From Deltaproteobacteria bacterium (lineage in GTDB: Bacteria > Myxococcota > Kuafuiibacteriia > Kuafuiibacteriales > Kuafuiibacteriaceae): a DNA stretch of 64,000 nt. The translations under genes were made by a program, and so were the position numbers. The DNA is taken from NCBI GenBank assembly GCA_016703535.1, contig JADJBV010000002.1, positions 1,302,001 through 1,366,000 on the forward strand. Direction: 5' to 3'. Positions 43,652 to 51,668 of the stretch are shown piece by piece. The first letter of the stretch is position 1. Each line of letters begins with the position of its first letter. The notes under the pieces are model-generated. The model had not been told where the DNA came from. It was given only the letters and a program-made list of their open reading frames with translations, and searched no databases.

Positions 43652-44287
43652 TTAGGCGAGGGGCCGCCGGCTGCGGCCAATGATGAAGGCCTCCCGGCTG
43701 CCGTCCCGGGTGGCCTCGGGCTTGAGCATCTTCACCTCGGCGAAGACCCGCTTTACGCCCAGGACCAGCTCGTCGATCTCTCGGCCCTGGAACAACTTGG
43801 CCACGAAGTACCCCTCGGGCCGCACCAGCGCTTCGGCCAGCAGCAGCGCTTGAGTCGCCAGGCCCACCGACTTCACCTGATCGGCGTCCCGCACCCCGGT
43901 CAACTTGGGCGCCATGTCCGAGACCAGCCCGTCGACCAACGGCGCCCCGCTCAGGCCCACGATCTCCTGCCGTGCCTTTTGCAAGTCAGCTTGCACTCGC
44001 TCCGGCGTCAACTCGTCGACGCTGGCCACGAAGGTGCGGGCTTGGGGGCCGGGGTTGACGCTTGGCTCCACCAGGTCGTAGCCGACGATCACGCCTTTTT
44101 TGCCGACCGCTTTGGACAGGTACTGGAGCCAGGAGCCCGGCGAAGAGCCCAGGTCGACCAGGTTGTGGCCCTGTTTGATGAGGCGATGGCGGCGGTCGAT
44201 CTCTTCGAGCTTGTAGACCGAACGCGCCGCGTACTGATCGTCCTTGGCTTTTTGGTAGTAGCGATCGCGGCGATTGTACCGCGTCAT
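43652..44287 (-). CDS. rlmE: 23S rRNA 2'-O-ribose methyltransferase (RlmE/FtsJ)
   Basis: 211 residues. SAM-dependent enzyme that methylates U2552 of 23S rRNA in the large subunit. DLGSSPGSW (SAM site), VSDMAPKLTG and AKLFQG carry the catalytic K-D-K-E set, with the first Lys in AARSVYKLEEID and the last Glu in SREAF. The gene follows rplC by 23 bases, giving a small ribosome-related cluster that ends with the SulP transporter. Confidence 0.95.
   Translation of the reverse strand: MTRYNRRDRYYQKAKDDQYAARSVYKLEEIDRRHRLIKQGHNLVDLGSSPGSWLQYLSKAVGKKGVIVGYDLVEPSVNPGPQARTFVASVDELTPERVQADLQKARQEIVGLSGAPLVDGLVSDMAPKLTGVRDADQVKSVGLATQALLLAEALVRPEGYFVAKLFQGREIDELVLGVKRVFAEVKMLKPEATRDGSREAFIIGRSRRPLA
43981..43994. 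repeat. GCAAG-N4-CTTGC palindrome
   Basis: GCAAGTCAGCTTGC inside rlmE. Confidence 0.5.
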
Positions 44288-44310
44288 GGCGGGCGCTCAG
44301 GAGACCGGGA

Positions 44311-45000
44311 TCAGGTCTCGACGGAGCGGGTGACCTTGCCGATCTTGCCGAGCTTCTTGCGAGCCTGGAAGACCATCACGTAGCCGTTGATCGGGCCCGG
44401 CACCGAGCCGCGAACCAAAAGCACGTTCTTATCGAGCATGATCTTGGCGACGCGCACGTTTTGGGTGGTGCGGCGGACCGCGCCCATGTGGCCGGCCATG
44501 CGCTTGCCCTTGTGCACTTCACCCGGGGTGGTGCGGCAACCGATGGAGCCGATGTGGCGGCGGTATTCGTGGGTACCGTGGGTGGCGTTTTTGGCGCCCT
44601 TCATGTGGTGGCGCCGCATGACGCCCTGGTAGCCCTTGCCCTTGGTGATGCCCGCGACGTCGATGAACTCGCCTTCCTTGAAGATGTCGGCCTTGATCTC
44701 TTGGCCGACCTGGAAGTCGTTGATCTTCGCGTCGTCGTCGATCCGCAGCTCCTTGAGGACCCACTTGGGCTTCTGGTCGGCCCGCTTGAAGTGGCCGGCC
44801 ATCGCCTTGTTGGCCTTCTTGTGGTCTTTGTCGCCGAAGCCCAGCTGCACGGAGTTGTAGCCGTCTTTGCTGTCTTTGGTCTTCTTCTGCACCACGGTGT
44901 TGGGCCCGAGCTCGAGCACGGTCACCGGGATGCGCTCACCCTCGACGAAGATCTGGGTCATTCCCAGCTTCTTGCCGAGCATCATCATCCTGAACGCCAT
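44311..45000 (-). CDS. rplC: 50S ribosomal protein L3
   Basis: 229 residues from ATG 45000, with GGGAG 10 bases upstream. The bacterial L3 pattern is clear: MLGKKLGMTQIFVEGERIPV, VTVLELGPNTVVQKKT, GKGYQGVMRRHHMKG, SIGCRTTPGEVHKGKRMAGH. L3 is an early-assembling protein near the peptidyl transferase centre. Its usual partners in the S10 operon (rpsJ, rplD, rplW) are absent on both sides. The leader (45001-45135) contains a short hairpin-forming segment CCTCC...GGAGG about 60 bases before the start, which might regulate translation. Confidence 0.95.
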   Translation of the reverse strand: MAFRMMMLGKKLGMTQIFVEGERIPVTVLELGPNTVVQKKTKDSKDGYNSVQLGFGDKDHKKANKAMAGHFKRADQKPKWVLKELRIDDDAKINDFQVGQEIKADIFKEGEFIDVAGITKGKGYQGVMRRHHMKGAKNATHGTHEYRRHIGSIGCRTTPGEVHKGKRMAGHMGAVRRTTQNVRVAKIMLDKNVLLVRGSVPGPINGYVMVFQARKKLGKIGKVTRSVET

Positions 45001-45135
45001 CTGTTTGTTTCTCCCTTGGAGTTTATTGAGGCCCGGCACCGGGTAGGCTCACCTCCAAATCCTTCGGAGGCAGGCGCCGCGATGTTGTTTCCGGGACCTA
45101 AGACCGGGGACCAAACACCGGGGCCATCGGGCCAG

Positions 45136-46713
45136 TCAAGGATTTCTGGGTTCGGTGGGGCCTAGCGTTACCCCGAAGTCGGGCTCCAGGGCCCGGCGGA
45201 TCCAGAAGTCGTCGAGGGCCACGAAGCTGTTTCCGCCCTGCTCGTTGTTGAGCGAAATGTAGCGGAACTGGAAGGAGGGCTGGTCGATGGCGGGGCTGAA
45301 GCGGACCTCGGCCCGGGACCACTCCTGGTAGTTGACGGGGTCCATCCGCCAGCCGTCTTCGGTCCGGTTGTTCCCGGTGGTCTCCTCGAAGGTCAGGCTG
45401 CCGTTGGGCGCAAAACCGGTATAGGTCGCGGTCGGAAAGCTGAGGGCCCCGGCGAAGTTGTTGTTCACCGGGCCGTGGGCCAAATAGAGGATGTCGAGGG
45501 GCCCATCGATCATCCGACCCGCCAAAAACAGGCTGGCGGCGTAGACCGTGTTGGCGGGCGGCGGCACGGTGATGGTGGTGACTCGGGGGGTGCCCAAGGT
45601 ACCTCGGATGAAGTCGGCGAAGTCGCCGTTGCAGTAGGCGCCGTTGAAGGCGGCTTGGCCCCCGGCGACGGTCCGATCGAAGGGGCAGTGGCCCCAAAAA
45701 TCGGCGACGTGCCAGGCGTTGCCGTTGCCCGAGTTGACCGGGGCCACCGGGGCGGTGAAGCGCAGGGCCAGTTCAAAGACCGAGTCGCTGGGCGTGTTGG
45801 TCGCCGCCGGATCGCCGAAGTAGAGCACCAGAGGGCTGGCCGGATCACCGTTGGCTGGCAGATCCGCGGCCAAACGCGCGATCATCGCCAGATCGTTGGT
45901 GCCAACCCGGGTCCCGTCGTCCCACTGAAATGCAAGTTGGCTTGCACCTTGGTAGAGCGTCAGGTCACCCGCGGCCGCCTGGGCCTGACCCGCGTTCATC
46001 AGCGAAAGGTGAGGGATCGAGACCTTGATGGTCGTGCCGGCCACGGCGGGGACCGTGGAGCTGACCCGCACCTCGGCCCGCCAGCCATACGCGCCGACGA
46101 AGGGCCCCAACCCCGAGTCCGGGGGCATGCCTGAGTCCGGAAAGCCGAGGTCTTCCGGTTGGGCGTCGGGCAGGCCTCCGTCCGGAAAGCCGAGGTCCGG
46201 GGTGGCGTCCAAAGGACCGCCATCGGGTCGGGGTAAGCCTGTGTCCTCCACGCCCCCATCCCCGACCACCTTGAGCTCGAAGAGGGGTTCGGAGGTGGCG
46301 GTTTGGCCTCGCCCGTCGGTGAGCTCCACGAAGTAGACGCCCAAGGGCAGGGGTTGGCTCAGGTCGAGGGGGAGGAGGAGCCGCTGGGGCGACATCAACA
46401 TCAGGGCGTCCCGTTCAAAGGTCCGGCTCAGGCCCCCCTTGTTGTAGAAGCGGGCCTTCAGCTCGGGATCCTGAGCGACCCCGGTGCCTTCCGAGAGGTC
46501 GTAGTTGACCTGGCCCAGGCCAAAGCCCCGGCCCCGGATGTCCAAGGTCACCTCCAAGGTGGTCGGATCACCGTCGACGATCACCTCGGCGATCGACATC
46601 GGGGTGGCGCCGGTGCCCGGACACGCGGTCAGGATAAAAGAGAGCAGGAACAAGGACCCATTCCGACGCGGTTGCGGAAGAGTGGGAAAGGGTTGTTGCT
46701 GGACGCTGTGCAC
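45136..46713 (-). CDS. Lipoprotein with acidic linker and DUF2341-like domain
   Basis: 525 residues from GTG 46713 (GGAG 6 bases upstream). Signal with lipobox LTAC (Cys31); residues about 40-150 form an Ig/IPT-like beta domain (EVTLDIRGRGFGLGQVNYDL, GVYFVELTDGRGQ). An Asp/Gly/Pro linker (about 150-205) follows, with repeated DLGFPDxG units. Then about 110 residues of a DUF2341-like jelly roll (VPAVAGTTIKVSIPHLSLMN, LTLYQGASQLAFQWDDGT, PLVLYFGDPAAT) and a C-terminal concanavalin-like half. DUF2341 domains occur in surface glycan-binding proteins. It is divergent from the TonB-like gene. Confidence 0.8.
   Translation of the reverse strand: MHSVQQQPFPTLPQPRRNGSLFLLSFILTACPGTGATPMSIAEVIVDGDPTTLEVTLDIRGRGFGLGQVNYDLSEGTGVAQDPELKARFYNKGGLSRTFERDALMLMSPQRLLLPLDLSQPLPLGVYFVELTDGRGQTATSEPLFELKVVGDGGVEDTGLPRPDGGPLDATPDLGFPDGGLPDAQPEDLGFPDSGMPPDSGLGPFVGAYGWRAEVRVSSTVPAVAGTTIKVSIPHLSLMNAGQAQAAAGDLTLYQGASQLAFQWDDGTRVGTNDLAMIARLAADLPANGDPASPLVLYFGDPAATNTPSDSVFELALRFTAPVAPVNSGNGNAWHVADFWGHCPFDRTVAGGQAAFNGAYCNGDFADFIRGTLGTPRVTTITVPPPANTVYAASLFLAGRMIDGPLDILYLAHGPVNNNFAGALSFPTATYTGFAPNGSLTFEETTGNNRTEDGWRMDPVNYQEWSRAEVRFSPAIDQPSFQFRYISLNNEQGGNSFVALDDFWIRRALEPDFGVTLGPTEPRNP
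45932..45945. repeat. GCAAGTTGGCTTGC palindrome
   Basis: Inside the DUF2341-like lipoprotein gene and read there in a different codon frame (GCA AGC CAA CTT GCA) from the copies at 21716 and 37199. Confidence 0.55.
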
Positions 46714-46783
46714 GGGCTCTCCGCGGGGGGTCGAGTTGCCGGCCCGGGGCCGCGGTTGCTACTCTAACTGATCGGAAGAGGAA

Positions 46784-48085
46784 ATGCGCCGCCGCTGGCA
46801 TCAACGTGATGGGTGGGTGTTGACCGGGTCGTTCCTGGTCGCCGCCCTCGTTCACGCCAGCGTCGCGTTCCCGCTGAAAAATTGGGTCGATGAGCTCTTC
46901 GCCAAGTCGACCCCCGGTCCCGTGAAGGTCGTCCGCCTATCGCCCGAACAGTGGTCGAGGAGCCTCAACGCCGCCAAACAGGCCAAGCGCAAGATGACGC
47001 CGACCATCAACGGCGGCCCCGCGCTCTCCGAAAAGACGCCGCCGCCCAAGCCGGCCGAAGAGAAGAAGGCCGAGCCGAAGGTCGAAGAGAAGCTCAACGG
47101 CCAGATCGTCGAGGTCCCGCCGACCGCCGACGACTCGGCCAACCCCGAGGCCAAGTACCTCAGCAAATACAACGCGAGGGTGGAGAAGGAGAGCGTCGCC
47201 CGGCCGGATCAGCGCGATTCGAGCATGAAGCGGGTGACCAACAAGCTGCAGACCCAAGAGCGGCAAGGTTCACCGGAGCAAGCGATCCCGACGCCGGGCC
47301 TGACCGTCAAAGGTGACGGCTTGGAGGCCGATCAGCCGGGCGAGCCCAACAAGGCCCAGGGTGGGCCGAGCAAAGGTGACACGCAGTTTGTGCTCGAGGT
47401 GCCCGACCTGGTGCGGCGCGACTCGGTGGCCCTGAAGATGTCGGATCTGCCGGGTCAGGCCCACCGGCTCTCCAACCGAGATGGCAGCGAGGCCTTGCGC
47501 GGCAACTCGGACAAGTTGGTGTTGCAGCTGGGCGAAGGCAACGAGTCGATCGCTGGGGGCGGCGGTGGCGGCAAAAAGGGCGATCTCAACGCGCCCGAAC
47601 AAAAGAGCCTGCCCTCTTTGGCGGCGTTGCGGCCGACCTTGGGCACCGTGGCCCGGATCAGCGGCTCGCCGTCTCGGGACTACGTGGAGGGCGTGCCCGA
47701 GGGTGAAGGCACCTTCCTCAACACCAAAGAGTTCAAGTACGCGACCTTCTTCTACCGAGTGCGGGACAGCGTCGCGACCTTCTGGGAAGACCAGGTCTAC
47801 CGCGAATATCGGCGGCGTGATCCGACCGGCAACATCTACGGCGTGCGGGATCGGGCCACCTTGCTCCAGGTGCAGCTGAACCGGGAGGGCCGCCTGGAGG
47901 ACGTGCGGATCGAGCAGACCTCGGGGGTCGAGTTTTTGGATCACGTGGCGGTCCAGGCCTTCCGGATGGCCGAACCTTTCCCCAACCCGCCGCCGGCCTT
48001 GGCCGACGCCGATGGTAACATCCGCTTCAGCTTCCAGTTTGTGGTGGTGATGCAGTCCCGCGGGCCCCTCAACCTCTTTCGCTGA
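46784..48085 (+). CDS. TonB-family envelope-spanning protein
   Basis: 433 residues; GAAGAGGAA sits just before ATG 46784. A single N-terminal membrane helix (about 12-32) is followed by a Lys/Glu/Pro-rich periplasmic linker, a Gly-rich stretch (about 260-268), and a TonB C-terminal fold (about 335-433; YGVRDRATLLQVQLNREGRL, EDVRIEQTSGVEFLDHVAVQ, AFRMAEPFPNPP). It may transmit proton-motive energy to outer-membrane receptors or take part in motility or transport, as AgmX-like proteins do in myxobacteria. No ExbB/ExbD genes lie beside it. A possible -35/-10 pair (TTGCCG, 18 bases, TACTCT) ends at 46765. Confidence 0.85.
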   Translation: MRRRWHQRDGWVLTGSFLVAALVHASVAFPLKNWVDELFAKSTPGPVKVVRLSPEQWSRSLNAAKQAKRKMTPTINGGPALSEKTPPPKPAEEKKAEPKVEEKLNGQIVEVPPTADDSANPEAKYLSKYNARVEKESVARPDQRDSSMKRVTNKLQTQERQGSPEQAIPTPGLTVKGDGLEADQPGEPNKAQGGPSKGDTQFVLEVPDLVRRDSVALKMSDLPGQAHRLSNRDGSEALRGNSDKLVLQLGEGNESIAGGGGGGKKGDLNAPEQKSLPSLAALRPTLGTVARISGSPSRDYVEGVPEGEGTFLNTKEFKYATFFYRVRDSVATFWEDQVYREYRRRDPTGNIYGVRDRATLLQVQLNREGRLEDVRIEQTSGVEFLDHVAVQAFRMAEPFPNPPPALADADGNIRFSFQFVVVMQSRGPLNLFR

Positions 48086-48114
48086 ACTTCGCTTTCGGCC
48101 TAACCTCCGCCCGC

Positions 48115-49068
48115 GTGTGGTGGCTCCTCCTCCTGGCGGCAAGGCCTTCGGCGAGCCTGGAGTATTTTGCGCCTGACGTTTGTCCGCCGGTCACCCACCT
48201 GGTCGATCAAGTTGCGGCCCACTTGGGCTTTGATCCTTTCGTGGCCGACTCGGAGGTGCGGATCTCGGCGCGCATCGTGCCCACCGCCAAGGTGCTCGAG
48301 GGGCTTTTGCGGATCCAAGACGGGGATCAGAAGCCCGGGCTCTGGCGCAAAGGGGCACATCGCAACGTCTGTCGGGAGTTGGTCGAGGAGATGGCGCTGG
48401 CCATCGCCTTGGCGTTGGATCCGCTCGGTGAACACCGGGCCCCGGTCGCCGAACTTCGGCCGCCCCCACCGCCACCGCCGCCGCCGCCGCCGGTGATCGT
48501 CGCCCGGGCACCGCCGCGGTCGGGGCGGGTGGAGACCGGCACCGTCTCCATCGACGTGCCCCTGGAGCGGCAACTTCGCCTCGGGCTCGAGGTCGGGCTG
48601 AGCTTGGGGCTGGTGCCGGCGCCGACGGCCAACTTTGGGGTTGGGGTCACCTATCAGGTCGGGCGCTTCGAGCTGGATCTGCACGTCCGGGCCACGGCGG
48701 CCGGTGCGGTCGAGGTGGGGCCTCGGGCCGACGCCTCGGCCCTGGCGGTGTATGCCGAACTTTATCCCTGCTACGACTTCCCCGTTGGCGCGGGCTTTTG
48801 GTCCTTGTGCGCGGCCTTTGGTGCCGGCGCTTTTTACGCCCAAGGAGAAGAGCTGGAGCCCAGCCGCACCGCCACCAAACCGCTGGTGATCGCCGGGGCG
48901 AGGTTGGGATATCGGCTGCCCCTCGGGCGTTCTGGGGCCAGCCTGGAGCTGAACGCCGAGGCCGACGCGGCGATCACCCGGGTGGTGTTGGTGGTCGGCG
49001 GCCAAGAGATCTGGCGGCAGCCCCCGCTCTCCGGCTTGTTGACCCTCGGCTTCAGCTACGAACCTTAG
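48115..49068 (+). CDS. Outer-membrane barrel-like protein with polyproline hinge
   Basis: 317 residues from GTG 48115. A short signal (WWLLLLAARPSASLE), a 95-residue N-terminal domain (VSARIVPTAKVLEG-like beta and helix text), then a run of about 12 prolines, and a C-terminal 165-residue region of alternating amphipathic strands typical of a small beta barrel (LRLGLEVGLSLGLVPAPTAN, YQVGRFELDLHVRA, GASLELNAEADAAI). Proteins of this plan often stand beside ECF sigma genes in myxobacteria, as here (50419). No enzymatic role is seen. It follows the TonB-like gene by 29 bases. Confidence 0.75.
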   Translation: MWWLLLLAARPSASLEYFAPDVCPPVTHLVDQVAAHLGFDPFVADSEVRISARIVPTAKVLEGLLRIQDGDQKPGLWRKGAHRNVCRELVEEMALAIALALDPLGEHRAPVAELRPPPPPPPPPPPVIVARAPPRSGRVETGTVSIDVPLERQLRLGLEVGLSLGLVPAPTANFGVGVTYQVGRFELDLHVRATAAGAVEVGPRADASALAVYAELYPCYDFPVGAGFWSLCAAFGAGAFYAQGEELEPSRTATKPLVIAGARLGYRLPLGRSGASLELNAEADAAITRVVLVVGGQEIWRQPPLSGLLTLGFSYEP

Positions 49069-49092
49069 AAGTCCGCCCGAGATTGCTCGTCC

Positions 49093-50349
49093 TTAAGGGC
49101 AGCTCTCCCACCCGAGTGGAGCGCACATTGGTTGTTGGCCCTCGGGCCCTCGACAACCGTCGCCGATCTCGCACCGGCCCCAGTCGTCGCAGTTGCCTCC
49201 GCTCGGAGTGGGCCCGGTGCACACGCCGTTGGTGCACGACGCGCCTGGCCCACACTGGCCGCTGGAACATGGCTGCCCGACTCCGGGCAGCGGTCGGCAC
49301 GTCCCGTTGGAACACCCATGTTGCAGGGGGCAGACCCGAGAGGCGTTGCAGCTTTCGCCGGGCGCAGCGATCGCCGGTCCCTGAACGCAGATGTCGACCT
49401 GTTCGTTGCAGCGAAGGTTCAACGGACCGAAGCAGGGCGGAGCCGTGACGCCGGTGTTGTCGCAGGTTTCATCGAGGCGTGCCAGTCGTTGGCAGGTCCC
49501 GACGCCATCCGGGCCGACGCACTGCAAGAAATGGCGGCAGCGCCCGATCGTCGGTCCGCAGGGTTCGTCTACCTCCAGGTCGGCCGGCAGGCAGCGGAAG
49601 TTGGGGGCCTGAGTGGTGCCGATGTTGCGGCAAACCGAGTCAGGGGCGCAGGCCTGATTGCTGTAGCAGGGCGCGTTCCGAAAAGCATACGGCGTGCAGG
49701 ATCCACAGGCGTTGGCTCGGTTTAGGCAGAGGAAGGGGACCAGTTGGTTGAACAGCGGAGACCACACGCAGCCTTCGGCGGATGCGCCGGTCTCGCAGTA
49801 AGCGGTCGGCTGGCACTCATGGTCGATTCGACACCCCTGGCCGTTGGTGCGGTTGCCCACCAAAAACGCGCGGCATTGGGAAAGCGCCGGCTCCAGCCCC
49901 AGATCGCAGTCGGCGTTCTGGAGTCGGTCCAAGCAGCCCACCAGTCCAACGGGATCAAAGGTCACTCGCCCAGCGGCGACGCCCTCGTTCATCGCGCTGA
50001 GGTTGGCGCCGATCGACTCCGTGGCGAGGGCGACGCAGTCCGCCTCATCCATCCCGAAGGCCGCGAGGCTGGCCGGAGCACAGCGGACGTCGTGCGCACA
50101 CTGGGCGGCCGCTAAGAGCGGCACCGCATCAATGAGGGTCCCGCCGTCGACGATCCCGCTGTCCGCTACGCCGAGGTCGGGGGGCACGCCGCTGTCGGGA
50201 TTCGAAGGACCAAGATCGGGAGGCGCGCCAAGATCAGGTGCGAGGTCGCCGGCGTCTGTTCCGGAGTCGACCGAGGGCGTGGAGGGCGGCGAAGTCTCGG
50301 ACCCACAGCCCAGCGCAGCAAAGGCCAGCCATAGCCAGCGTACTTTCAT
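49093..50349 (-). CDS. Cys-rich surface lipoprotein
   Basis: 418 residues from ATG 50349. Signal with lipobox ALGC (Cys15), then a linker of Asp/Gly/Pro repeats (PDLGAPPDLGPSNPDSG-like) to about residue 75. The rest contains more than 30 Cys in CxxxxxC-type blocks such as GQGCRIDHECQPTAYCETG, CYSNQACAPDSVC and CSSGQCGPGASCTNGVC, resembling the repeated 'Dickkopf-like' Cys modules of myxobacterial lipoproteins. A disulfide-stabilised binding protein is likely. Codon choice differs from the neighbours by eye. Divergent from the ECF sigma gene across 69 bases. Confidence 0.82.
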   Translation of the reverse strand: MKVRWLWLAFAALGCGSETSPPSTPSVDSGTDAGDLAPDLGAPPDLGPSNPDSGVPPDLGVADSGIVDGGTLIDAVPLLAAAQCAHDVRCAPASLAAFGMDEADCVALATESIGANLSAMNEGVAAGRVTFDPVGLVGCLDRLQNADCDLGLEPALSQCRAFLVGNRTNGQGCRIDHECQPTAYCETGASAEGCVWSPLFNQLVPFLCLNRANACGSCTPYAFRNAPCYSNQACAPDSVCRNIGTTQAPNFRCLPADLEVDEPCGPTIGRCRHFLQCVGPDGVGTCQRLARLDETCDNTGVTAPPCFGPLNLRCNEQVDICVQGPAIAAPGESCNASRVCPLQHGCSNGTCRPLPGVGQPCSSGQCGPGASCTNGVCTGPTPSGGNCDDWGRCEIGDGCRGPEGQQPMCAPLGWESCP

Positions 50350-50418
50350 GGAAACCCCATAGCATCGGAGCAAGCGCCCGGCAATTGGAGCGCCGCACGA
50401 CGAAGTCCCAACGATCGG

Positions 50419-50970
50419 ATGACGGATCGGCCGGGCTGGCCCAATCTCCCGGGCGTGGAGGTGTCGGCAGATCTGCACGCGATCTACCGGGAGCACTTTC
50501 AGTATTGTTACCGGACCCTGCGACGATTGGGGGTGCCGGCCCGGGATCTACCGGACGTCACCCACGACGTTTTTATGGTGGTGCACCGGCGCCTGCCGGA
50601 CTTCGAGCGGGGGCGGCCGATCAAACCTTGGCTGTTTGGCATCGCCTATCGGGTGGCGGCCGACCGATCCCGCCGTTTTTCGACCCAACGGGAGCGGCTC
50701 GAGGAAGGGCCCGAGCCGGTGGACAGCAGCGACAACGCCCTGCTCCGACTGGAGCGGGCCGAAGCCCAACGTTTGGTCGAGTTGGCCCTGGAGAAGTTGG
50801 ATCTGGAAAAACGGGCGGTTTTTGTGGCCCACGAGCTGGAGGGCCAAGCGGCCCCGGAGATCGCGGCGGCCTTGGGAATTCCACTCAATACCGTATATTC
50901 AAGATTGCGGGTGGCCCGAGACACCTTCAGCAAGGTGGTGCGCCGCTTGGCCGCCAAGGAGCCCTCATGA
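50419..50970 (+). CDS. ECF-type RNA polymerase sigma factor
   Basis: 183 residues. Region 2 is at about 20-85 (DLHAIYREHFQYCYRTLRRL, DLPDVTHDVFMVVHRRLPDF, KPWLFGIAYRVAADRSRR) and region 4 at about 118-170 (KLDLEKRAVFVAHELEGQAA, PEIAAALGIPLNTVYSRLRV). It directs transcription of an extracytoplasmic-response regulon. The stop overlaps the start of the next gene (ATGA), whose product has one membrane helix and is the likely anti-sigma or signalling partner. Confidence 0.92.
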   Translation: MTDRPGWPNLPGVEVSADLHAIYREHFQYCYRTLRRLGVPARDLPDVTHDVFMVVHRRLPDFERGRPIKPWLFGIAYRVAADRSRRFSTQRERLEEGPEPVDSSDNALLRLERAEAQRLVELALEKLDLEKRAVFVAHELEGQAAPEIAAALGIPLNTVYSRLRVARDTFSKVVRRLAAKEPS

Positions 50971-51668
50971 GCGAATCCGAGCTCCCGCCCTGGACCCCAG
51001 GCCTCGAGGGGTTGCTGCAGGCCGAACGGGAGGCCCCGGACGTCGATCCGGCGGTGGCGGATCAGGTGTGGTCCCAACTCCAGACCTCGATCACCACCTT
51101 ACCCGGGCCTGAGCTGGGGGCACCTTCGTCGGGGCCGAGCGGGGCCGCGGCGAGTGTGGCCGGGGCCCAAGGGGTGGCGTGGTTGCCGGTGGCGGTGGCC
51201 TTGGTGGTGGGTGGGGTGGGCGGCGCGGTGCTTCACGCCCAGCTCCGTGCGCCGGTGATCGAGCGGGTGGTGGTGACGGTGCCGGGGCCCGAGCGGGTGG
51301 TGACCACCACCGTGACCATCGAGCGGATCATCACCGCCAGCGTCGCGGCGCCCCGGCCTGCTCCGGCCGCTGTGGGCTCCCGGGAGCGGGCGCTCCTCGA
51401 GCGGGCTCGGAGCGCCTTGGCTCGGCGGGACGCGGCCGAGGCCTTGGAGGCCCTGCGTTTGGCCAAGGAGGTCGCGCCCAGCGGTCGTTGGGCCGAAGAG
51501 CGGGACGCCTTGGAGATCCGGGCCCTCTACGCCGCGGGACGGACCACCGAAGCCCGAGCGGCCATCGAACCCTTCCGACGGCGATATCCCGAGAGCATCT
51601 TCCGCCCGGTGGTGGAGGCGGTGGCCCGTGCACTTTCTTCGACGGATCCCAAAGGAGCGCCCCAATGA
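50967..51668 (+). CDS. Single-pass membrane protein coupled to the ECF sigma factor (anti-sigma candidate)
   Basis: 233 residues. The cytoplasmic N-terminal 65 residues are acidic, a membrane helix spans about 70-90, a Val/Thr-rich stretch (ERVVVTVPGPERVVTTTVTI) follows, and the C-terminal 100 residues form TPR-like helices (RARSALARRDAAEALEALRL, YAAGRTTEARAAIEPFRRRY). It lacks the HxxxCxxC of ZAS anti-sigma factors, so the anti-sigma role rests on gene coupling and topology. It overlaps genes on both sides by 4 bases. Confidence 0.75.
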   Translation: MSESELPPWTPGLEGLLQAEREAPDVDPAVADQVWSQLQTSITTLPGPELGAPSSGPSGAAASVAGAQGVAWLPVAVALVVGGVGGAVLHAQLRAPVIERVVVTVPGPERVVTTTVTIERIITASVAAPRPAPAAVGSRERALLERARSALARRDAAEALEALRLAKEVAPSGRWAEERDALEIRALYAAGRTTEARAAIEPFRRRYPESIFRPVVEAVARALSSTDPKGAPQ

